Below, one piece after another: positions 55,615 to 64,000 of a stretch of 64,000 nucleotides of DNA. The stretch spans positions 3,673,501 through 3,737,500 of the forward strand of contig BSBM01000597.1 of NCBI GenBank assembly GCA_027924585.1, read 5' to 3'. The notes beneath the pieces are model-generated. The model saw nothing but the letters and a program-made list of their open reading frames with translations, was not told where the DNA came from and made no database searches. This DNA comes from Larix kaempferi. Lineage: Eukaryota; Streptophyta; Pinopsida; Pinales; Pinaceae. Position 1 is the first letter of the stretch; the number at the start of each line of letters is the position of its first letter. The position numbers and the translations under genes were made by a program.

Positions 55615-58472
55615 TAACCTAAAAGAAGGCATGGTATGGCATGTGTGACACTTGTTGCACTTACGATGCTAGGGCTTGATATAGAAAAAACCAGTCATCG
55701 TAGCACTTTCGCTATAAATCCATTTTGGAGAAGTTTTCAGATCTGAAACTTTTACAGGTCGAATATCATATCTCCATGTACCTTGTGTCAAAATGACAGC
55801 TTCTAATTCGTTGTACTTTTTGTTTTATGATCTGTACAATATAGGGTTTATGCCTCTTCCAGATCTGAGTCATAAACATGTGACCTAGGAAAAAAGGTCA
55901 TAACTTGGGCTAGGAAGATCCAAAAGAAATTTTGTAAAATGTAACCAGTAGTGCATGGACTGTTCTTTCTTAGGTAACGTTTTCAGAGGCCATAACTGAA
56001 CCAGTGACACGTGGCACGCCGTACAAGTTCGCTCTCCTGTTTTATCCCATAAACAGGTCACGTTGCAACACTTGGCATAACTCTCTCTCAGAGAATCCAG
56101 TTGAGGTCAAAACTATTGGGTTGGAAAGATGATAGGTCAGGATACCACAGGAAACATTTTCAGACCCTGTGGATTGGAAAGTTTGGAGTTACGCCAGAAA
56201 CAATCAGGTGCATATTTCTGTCAAAACAGAATTATTTTTTAGCACCTTCATTCATGGCTCTGGGAATTAGGGTTTCGGAGAAAGTTGGTATTTTTGTAAT
56301 CAAAGACCACGGCTGAATGCTACTCATCAAAATCAAAATTTAGAGGCCAAGATCAATTTTTTTGGTTGGGTAGAAGGTCGGGCTTGATCAAACCCTAGTT
56401 CAAGACTTTGATCGGAAAAAATAGAAAATTAGGGCTTCTGCAAAAGTTGGAATTTTTTGAAGTCTGTGACCACGGCTGGAAGCTCCTTAGAAAAATCAAA
56501 TTTTAGAACTTTGGATCAAACCTTTTGGTTGGAAAGAAGGGGGGGATTTATCAAACCCTAGTTCAGGATCCTGTCCAGAAGATCCGGAAGTTTCAAAGGC
56601 AATTTTGAGGGGTGAAACTTTGCAATTTTCAAATTCTGAGTATACCAGCTTGATCAGCTCATCAAGGCACATCTTTCTATTATTTCAGAAGTTTGAATTT
56701 TTAAGGTTTCTCTGACAAACCCTAATCCAGCTCCAGATACAGTTCCTACAAATCAAGTGGATTGGGTTAATCCTAGAAGAAAATGGATTGGTCACCTGCA
56801 TAAGTGAAGAAGTTCCTATTTCAGAGGGAGATGAGGCTAAGGCCTTAAGAAGATTACAAGCAATCTTGACAGGTATGACTTACAGGTATGTTTCGAGATT
56901 TTTTCATGATTAAGGTTATGATATGTTTGTCTTCATATTATTACGGTTAGTACAATCTTGATTAAATTTAAACTTGTCGTATCACCTTAATAAAATTATG
57001 AATGTATGATAGAAGATATTCATTGATTAGAGTTTTGACACTTCAGATTGTACTAATGCATTGTGATGTTCTATGAGGTTTATGTTGTCCGCTAACATGA
57101 AAGGTACACCAAGAAAGACAAATCATGTTCTAGTTCAAGAACATATGATCATGGTGACATGAAGACAAAGATTCATCCATTGTCATGGATCACTTAGAAG
57201 ATCTATTTACGAGGTATGTATAACTTGGTTCTATAATGGTTAACTTATGAGATATGCAAGTTACTAGCACAAGTCATTGAAGAGAACAAGAAGACATCAT
57301 GTGGGTATGTTAGACATAACTAGCTAACGTACTAATCCAGGTATGTTTTTTTTCTTCTATATCAAGTTAGAATCCTACCTTGTGATAGGATCTCTTATAT
57401 AAGTATACATGGCATGATTGATAATGATTATTCATAGGTTTGAATAATCATGGGTGTATGCATATTATGTTTCTTACCTTAATAGATGAAATGGCTAACC
57501 AAAAGAGTCATGAAAGTATAGGTTTGAGTAATCACGGGTTTAGGCATATTATGTTTCTTACTTTAATTTATGATATGACTAACCATAAGAGTCCTTGAAT
57601 ACTAATGCTTATTATTTCTATTTGAAATGATCATGACTATACATGCTTAAGATTATTGTGTTTTGATAGTATTGAGAATATACTAATAAATGTATGATTA
57701 TGTATGAGATCTCGAGGATATCACAATAATGATACTTGTAAGCATGCATAGTGATCGAGGATGGATATAAGTTCAAGGATAGGTAATCCAGGAAGCAAAG
57801 ATCAAGAGGGAGCACACTCCAGTAGTTTCTGCAAGGATGCAGATATTTAGAGGGAGTCGACCACTTCTCACAATCCACATCAGAATGGAGTTGTAGAAAG
57901 TAAGCAAAGACTGAGAGGGAGTCAACCCAACAAACAAACAAAGATAAGTATTTGAATTATCATTTCTTGCATATTTGATTGTTTAAATAATATTGTTCAA
58001 TGATGTATATACTGATGTTCCTAGAATTAGGCTGTGTATTTTGGCATATTAGAATAATTGCATTATGAACAACATACTACTAATATGCATGTAATGGGTA
58101 AGTGGCCTATGGCACTGTACAACATTCCATTGCTACTTATCTAGAATGAAACCTCTTTGCTGACATGTTGGGAGTAGTGCAAACTCTTAACAATGTTCTA
58201 GTAGAGATTGGAAGGCATCTAGAAAGTTACAGGATATGGATGAATGTTGTATTGAAGCATTGGATAAAATAATTGCATGACTGTATGACATATTTCTTTA
58301 TGTGTAAGAATTTGTTCTGAAAACTATGAGATGTTTCTAATCACGCAATTTAACTTGTTTTGTAGGAAAGATCTTATACCATCACCTACAAAAGAAGTAC
58401 TACAACATTTGTTCTAGCAACAAAGATATCTATTGAAGATATTGAAGATATTGAAGTTCCCAGGATCTAGTA
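55615..58472 (+). pseudogene. copia-2 leader and remains of gag to integrase
   Basis: No gag domain, zinc knuckle or protease motif could be found, though the length (about 2.9 kb) is near normal for this part. One clear relic is an integrase motif at 57866-57910 reading SHNPHQNGVVESKQR, collinear with TPQQNGVAERKNR of copia-1, including the catalytic Glu position. Fragments with REDEAKA-like sequence near 56830 may be gag. Confidence 0.5.
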
Positions 58473-59968
58473 ATGGAAGAATGCCATGATCCATCGATCA
58501 TGAAGAATGATGTTTGGGATGTAGTCCCAAGACCTGAAGGGAAGTCTGTTGTGACTTCCAAATGGATCTACAAGATCAAGCATGCTACAGATGGCAGCAT
58601 AGAGAAATATAAAGCAAGATTTGTAGCTCGTGGCTTCTCCCAGAAAGAGGGATTGAGTATGAAGAGACTTCTACACCTATAGCCAGGCACACTTCCATCA
58701 GATCAGTACTTGCTCTGGCCATAGTCATGAAGTAGAAAATACACCAGATGGATTTCAAGACAGCCTTCTTGAATGGTGTAGTCGAAGAGGAAGTGTATGT
58801 GGAGCAGCCACTTGGTTTTGAGACACATGACATAGAGTCATATGTGTGCAAGTTGAAGAAATCCTTGTATGGCTTGAAGCAAGCTCCTAGGACTTGGTAT
58901 GGTAGGATAGATGGATTCCTATCCAGTTTCGGCTTTACCAAGAGTAAAGCGGATTCCAACCTTTACTACAAGGTTGAGGAAGGAAATCCAGTGATACTAC
59001 TATTGTATGTGGATGACCTGTTTGTAATAGGTGAGGATAGATTGATTGCCGACACACAGCAGAAGCTTGCTGCCGAGTTTGAGATGAAGAACTTGGAGAT
59101 GATGCACTACTTTATAGGCATGGAGGTGTGGCAGAGTGTAGATGGAATCTTCCTTGGACAAGGGAAGTATGCAGTAGAGATCTTAAAGAGGTTCAGGATG
59201 ATGGACTGCAAGGCCATGACCACACCTATGGCATCAAACCTGAACCTTCTGTGTGATGCTTCATCTGATCCGGTTGATGTCACTATGTATCATCAGATGA
59301 TTGGGTCCTTGATGTACCTAACAAACATGAGACTAGATATTTGCTTTGCGGTGAACACATTGAGCTAGTTCCTAACGGATCGCAGAGGTGTTCACCTGGT
59401 TGCTGTAAAGCATATTCTGGGGTACCTGAAGGGTACGATTGACTATGGGCTCAAGTATGATGCGAATCAAAGGTTTAACCTGCAAGGTTATGTTGATTTG
59501 GACTGGGCAAGCAGTGCTACAGATAGGAATAGCACTTCTAGGTGTTGCTTCAGTATGGGATCAGGTGTGATCTCTTGGTTTAGTAGGAAGCAGTCATGCG
59601 TAGCATTGAGTACAGCTAAAGCAGAGTATGTTGCTGCTTGTTCAGCTAGTTGTGAGGCAGTATGGATTCGGAAGCTACTGTATGAGTTATTTGATCTCTC
59701 GCTGGAGGCTACTGGTATCTTTTGTGACAACCAGAGTTGTGTGAAGCTATCTGAGAATTCGGTGTTTGACGACAGGTCGAAACACATTGAGATCAAATAT
59801 CACTACATCAGGGATATGGTGCAGAGAGGAGCAGTGAAGCTCCTTTATGTTGTGACGGATGAGTAGGTTGCAGATGTACTGATGAAACCACTAGCCAGAG
59901 TGAAGTTCAAGTACTTCAGAGAGAGGCTTGGTGTTCTTCATATTGATGACACTTCAAGGAAGAACTGA
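58473..59968 (+). pseudogene. copia-2 reverse transcriptase and RNase H, with stops and a frameshift
   Basis: Blocks in order: SIMKNDVWDVVPRPEGKSVV, SKWIYKIKHATDGSIEKYKARFV (58500-58625); a -1 shift at about 58653, then EYEETSTPIARHTSIRSVLALA; MDFKTAFLNGVVEEEVYVEQP (58748); KKSLYGLKQAPRTWY; LLYVDDLFVIGED (catalytic YVDD intact, about 59005); YHQMIGSLMYLTNMRLDICF; RNase H FSRKQSCVALSTAKAEYVAACSASCEAVW (59578-59660), FCDNQSCVKLSEN and DDRSKHIEIKYHYIRDMV; end VADVLMKPLARVKFKYFRERLGV (to TGA 59966). Stops are TAG at 58731 (likely TGG to TAG), TAG at 59366 (likely CAG) and TAG at 59864 (likely CAG). A second shift lies near 59480. It is typical of plant copia pol C-termini. Confidence 0.88.
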
Positions 59969-60084
59969 TGGACACATTTGTAGGAGCCATTCCGAGCATG
60001 GTGAGAGGAGGATCATTCCATGGCTGTGGATATAAGTGCTGGATGATGAGCATCAGGACGATGCTCCAGTTACTGCTCTGTATA

Positions 60085-60310
60085 TATGCATCATGTTGGA
60101 TGCTTGATATGATCGGTTGGATCATTTATATGTATGCATATGTACGCATCATGTTGGATGATGGATATGATCAGTTGGATCATTTATATGTATATGTATG
60201 TACGCATCATGTTGGATGTTGGATATGATCAATTGGATCATTTATATGTATATGTATGTATGCATCATGTTGGATGCTAGATATGATCAGTTGGATCATG
60301 TGTATGTATT
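60085..60310 (+). repeat. copia-2 3' untranslated tandem repeat, about 62-bp unit
   Basis: Three to four copies of TATGATC(A/G)GTTGGATCAT, then ATATGTATGTACGCATCATGT and TGGATG. Shorter GATCAGGTGGATCATGTAT variants continue to about 60590. The whole stretch is dominated by TGATCA/GGATCAT motifs. Confidence 0.8.
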
Positions 60311-60659
60311 TGTAGATGTACCAGGTGGATACATTGTATGATCAGGTAGATCATGTATGTTGATATGTATCAAGTATGATCAGGTGGATCATGTATTTGT
60401 ATATGTATCAGGTGGATACATTGTATGATCAGGTAGATCATATATGATGATATGTATCAGGCAGATACTGTGTATGCATCAGGAGGATGCATTGTATGAT
60501 CAGGATGATCATGGATGACGAGCTTCAGGATGTTGCTCTAGATGACATGCAACAGGATGATGCACTGTTGATGATCAGGATGATCATGTGTACATTAGGA
60601 TGATGTATGGTGAGTATCAGGTTGATACTCTGTGGCCATGGACAAGGTGTGCAGATGAT

Positions 60660-61180
60660 CATGTAAGTAGACCTGGGAAATCTGGACAGGATGAAAAAGG
60701 CCTCAGATTCTCTTTCGAGGCATTTCTCTAGGAGGACATGTAAGTAGACCTGGGAGATCTGGATAGGATGAAAAAGGCCTCAGATGCTCTTTCAAGGCAT
60801 TGTCCTATGGCATGTAAGTAGACCTGGGAGATCTTGATAGGATGAAAAAGGTCTCAGATGCTCTTTCGAGGCATTGCCATGACCACATGTAATTAGACCT
60901 GGAGATCTGGATAGGATGAAAAAGGCCCCAGATTCTCTTTAGTGTTCTTGCTTGGCAAGACACCCTTTTAAGGTTTTGTGGTAGGAGTCACATGTAATCA
61001 AACCTGGAGATCTGGACAGGATGAAAAAGGCCTCAGATGCTCTTTAGGGTTCTTGCTTGGAAAGACACCCTTTTAAAATTTTGTGACTGTCACATGTAAA
61101 AGATCCTGGGAGATCCTATAGGTCGAATTTGTGTACCCGTAACAACCTGGGATGCTCTTTCGAGGTTTTGTGATGAACGT
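60660..61180 (+). repeat. copia-2 3' untranslated tandem repeat, 74-105-bp unit, six copies
   Basis: Units begin near 60660, 60737, 60811, 60886, 60991 and 61093 with CATGTAA. They share AGACCTGGGAGATCTGGATAG, GATGAAAAAGGCCTCAGATG and CTCTTTCGAGGCATT. Units 4 and 5 share an extra 30 bp (TTCTTGCTTGG..AAGACACCCTTTTAA). Unit 6 is diverged. Confidence 0.88.
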
Positions 61181-61421
61181 AATAAGTCCTGAGGATTCCA
61201 CAGTATGGCCAGTGATGATGAAGACTTACAGGTGGTGGGCCTACACCTAGTATGAAAAAGTACTAGCTCTGTAGAACTTCCTATGATGAGTAGATTCAAA
61301 GATTGACTCAGATAGCAGCAGCAATGACGATGATGATGATTCAAGGATGATGATTCACTGAGGATGATCCAAAGAAGAAGACTTGTGCAAGCAGATCTGT
61401 GTCAAGAAATACCTTCCTAGT
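61181..61421 (+). other. copia-2 3' untranslated sequence before the polypurine tract
   Basis: Rich in GATGATGA and GATCC motifs; no coding similarity. Confidence 0.5.
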
Positions 61422-61422
61422 T

Positions 61423-61431
61423 AAGAGGGAG
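61423..61431 (+). other. polypurine tract of copia-2
   Basis: AAGAGGGAG directly before the 3' LTR start TGTTGATG. Confidence 0.75.
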
Positions 61432-62130
61432 TGTTGATGTATATGTAACTTCGGAATGTATTTCACATATATATATATATATATATTGTATTCCTATAGA
61501 GATGTTATTATTCCTCTACACAGAAGTGTTTGTATTCCTATAGAGATGTTATTATTCCTCTATACAGAAGTGTCATCATTTATATTGTAAGTGTCATAAC
61601 TTATACTTGATGGGTTATTAGACCACCTTGTTGGGGTCGGCCCTGTATAAGTCATGTGGGTCAAAGGGTTATTAGACCACCCTATTGGGGGTCGGCCACG
61701 TGAGTCAAAGGGTTATTAGACCACCCTATTGGCGGTTGGCCCAGTCAACATTATGTTATGTGGTTAAGTTAAGGCCGACCTAGTAAAGGTTATTAGGCAA
61801 GTCAAGTCAAGTATAAATAGAGTGCGGGAGGCACTCTATTTGATCATTCTATTCTCTCACATACTCTTTGGAGAGTGGCACACTTGTGGAGGAGGAGAAG
61901 CTGCTGCTAGGATATGTCTATCTCTTATGCTTGTGTTGTATCATTGCTCTATCTATCTCTGAGGAAGTTATTGGGGTTTTTCACCTTTATGGTTTTCCCC
62001 AAGTAAACTCTATGTCTCTTGCGTGCTTGCATTATTGTGTCCATGATTTATATGCTATAGATATGCTGTACATGTTGTTCTCTTAGTTAAGATCCTAGAT
62101 CAGATTGAACTAAATTTTGAAAAACTAACA
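61432..62130 (+). repeat. 3' LTR of copia-2
   Basis: Starts TGTTGATGTATATG and ends GAAAAACTAACA. It is longer than the 5' copy, mainly because of a third GGGTTATTAGACCACC unit (about 61667-61740) and a TA dinucleotide run near 61470. Confidence 0.9.
61812..61841 (+). promoter_or_regulatory. TATA box and 11-bp hairpin, copia-2 3' LTR
   Basis: Same TATAAATAG and AAATAGAGTGC/GCACTCTATTT arrangement as in the 5' LTR, without any base change. Confidence 0.75.
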
Positions 62131-64000
62131 ACTTTTTCCCATGAACAAACCTCACTCATTTCATTTTATGCATGTTCCTTGGATAAGAGTTCAACTTCCA
62201 TCAATTTCACCCCTTAGATGAAGAGTTCTCTAAATTAGAAATGAGATTAAAAAAAATGTCAATCTCACCTGCAAACATTTAAATTAAAAAAAAAAAAATC
62301 AGTAATTACTTTGTACAAAAAAATAGGTACCAACTTCTAATTCGATAATGTGTTTGACACATCATTTCCCACTACTCCAAGCAGGCCCACAAAGCTACGA
62401 TTTTTCTTTATTGGTGTAATACAACAATCTATTTGCCATGCTCATATTCATTTTGGGTCCATATTATCCACCCAATTGTTTCTCCACTTGAAATGAACAT
62501 CTACCATCAAATCAAATATCTATTGTCCATTCAATATTTCAAGTGAAAATTCCTTCATTAAACTTTCTTCAATTTCCCTCCCAAAATCTCATCTCTCCCA
62601 AGACAAACTATGTAACATTGTTGGATAACACAAATGTATTTTCTTTAAATAGTGCTTCACTTGTCATTATTCTTAGTATTATAAACAATTAAGGAGGAAC
62701 ATTTTTTCTACAACATCTCAGTCCAGCTAGGGGATGGTGTCTTCTTGCGGGGCACCAAGAAATGTAGACTTGTACCTTATCCATTGGGTATGGAGTCATT
62801 TTATTTTGATGTCAATTTTTTGATTTATCAATTTTCTTCTTTATCAATCATTTTGATTACAAGAACTACTCTATACAAACCCTCCAAAGAGACAAGAAAA
62901 CTCCATTCACCAACCCATTCTCTTTCGTATATAACTTTACTTGATAATTATGTCACATGAAAGAAAGTTTTAGATAGTGGACCATCTAGAATTATGGATC
63001 TTTGCTTTTCAATCTCTTAAGATCCTAAAGCCAATTCTCTGTTCGAATGACTAGGTGAACCTAAAAAGATTTGTCAGATCATGAATTTATACTTTACTGC
63101 AACTAATCAAAAACATTCTTTTGAATTTGTTAAATAAAATATCGGAAAGGCCTTCTCATCTTTATCCCTTATGATTTTACTTGTATTTTTATCATAATGT
63201 TCCTTCTGGTTCTTATCATATGCATGGTTGGGTATCTACAGCACCAATAGTTAACACATATTGCTCAGTTTGCATATCAAATGTGTTCAGTCACCCTTGC
63301 ACATTTTAATCTTATAAAATAAGTTATTTTCATTTCTTGATAGTAAACAAATGATTTGGATAGTTGGGAACTTTCTACTTGATCTTATGTAGTCAAACTA
63401 TTAAAATTAACCTCTTCATTTTGTGTTTTTGTTGCAATGTTCAATTTCTAAAAACTATTTATAGCATTTAGCCTATTTATATAACATTTATCTTTAAATA
63501 TTGTTTTCCTAAAGTTTTAAAATTTCAAAGGGTGTGTAAGATTTTAAAGAGATGGATATAAGCCACGAGGGTTTCACTCAATAAACAACTATCATAGCAC
63601 ATTCATTCGTGGCATATGAAACAATACCCCTAATTTTACTAAATATTGGAAAATACCTTCCAAAATCATTTTTTTTAACCCCCTCCCAAGATGCCTTCCC
63701 AATTTTTAAAAACCCCTATTTTCACTAGATATTGTATGTATCAATTTTTTCATTAACATTTTTTATACCCCTTTATATTTCTACCTAGTATATTGATATG
63801 ATACCCCTCTTATGACCCCACATGCATTCTACAATGCACCTTGCTTCTTTCGATGTATATCGTGGATGCACATTACTTCACCCACAATGCAATTGCTCAA
63901 CCACATATCATTATGATTTGCAACATCTAATGGTCTAATGAAGAGATAGGAGATCACTTCAATGTATGTTACTAGAGCCAATGCACATAGTACAACATTT
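62131..64000. other. AT-rich stretch without supported gene
   Basis: Short frames only (for example 62745-62960) and no recognisable family. No LTR end, tail or RNA gene seen up to the window edge. Confidence 0.45.

Larger units (their letters stand above)
54964..62130 (+). mobile_element. copia-2: decayed Ty1/copia LTR retrotransposon
   Basis: LTRs at about 54964-55602 and 61432-62130, a tRNA-iMet primer site at 55603, a reverse transcriptase/RNase H frame at 58473-59966, tandem repeats in the 3' untranslated region and a polypurine tract at 61423. Gag, protease and most of integrase are gone or beyond recognition. The first bases of the 5' LTR are altered (a T-run stands where TGTTGATG should be), and no clear target duplication is seen. 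Confidence 0.85.

Noticed and set aside
60660-61180. Repeat array that might be a separate satellite insertion
   Set aside because: It lies wholly between the copia-2 pol stop and its polypurine tract, so it is best treated as part of the element.

Overview
This is nuclear DNA from a plant with a large, repeat-rich genome. A gymnosperm such as a conifer fits best, but the species cannot be fixed from sequence alone. The evidence is nested Ty1/copia and Ty3/gypsy LTR retrotransposons, plant-type L1 LINEs with a C-terminal RNase H, tRNA-iMet and tRNA-Asp primer sites, and a fragment of a malectin-like receptor kinase. No complete host gene, tRNA, rRNA or CRISPR array was found. Almost all coding sequence belongs to retroelements in various stages of decay.

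Layout. 1-5.8 kb: AT-rich DNA with a tandem duplication at 3.2-4.0 kb (carrying a possible small intron) and one small unrecognised ORF at 5.2 kb. 5.8-8.66 kb: minus-strand remnant of a gypsy element (gag, zinc knuckle, protease, tRNA-Asp-type PBS), with an LTR starting at 8664. 8.7-12.6 kb: AT-rich, with two short tandem arrays. 12.66-13.4 kb: minus-strand malectin-like receptor fragment with an apparent phase-1 intron. 14.4-20.83 kb: nearly full-length L1-type LINE (LINE-A) with an intact ORF1 and an ORF2 carrying three stops and one frameshift. 20.88-40.48 kb: an older, 5'-truncated LINE (LINE-B) with a clear target duplication. LINE-B is split by a 16.1 kb gypsy element (23487-39595, TSD AAAAT), which is itself split by a copia element (25369-31492, TSD TTACG). 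This is a three-level nest whose order of insertion can be read from perfect target-site duplications.

40.5-43.35 kb: mostly featureless, with a possible aspartic-protease fragment. 43.35-50.6 kb: a minus-strand LTR element with 431/433-bp LTRs and a PPT, in which no reverse transcriptase was recognised; instead it holds a long decayed ORF of unknown family. 50.6-54.9 kb: a poly(A)-ended repeat, a 1.3 kb minisatellite and AT-rich DNA. 54.96-62.13 kb: a second copia element whose LTRs carry a perfect 11-bp hairpin at the TATA box and whose 3' untranslated region is built from tandem repeats. 62.1-64 kb: AT-rich DNA with nothing supported.

Two decay patterns recur. Where the ancestral codon can be inferred, premature stops are C-to-T (or G-to-A) changes such as CGA to TGA and CAG to TAG, as expected from deamination of methylated cytosine. 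Three frameshifts in three unrelated elements each look like loss of one G from a G run. The two features most worth following up are the long extra ORF between integrase and the 3' LTR of the gypsy element (about 35.7-38.2 kb) and the unidentified ORF carried by the 43-50 kb LTR element.
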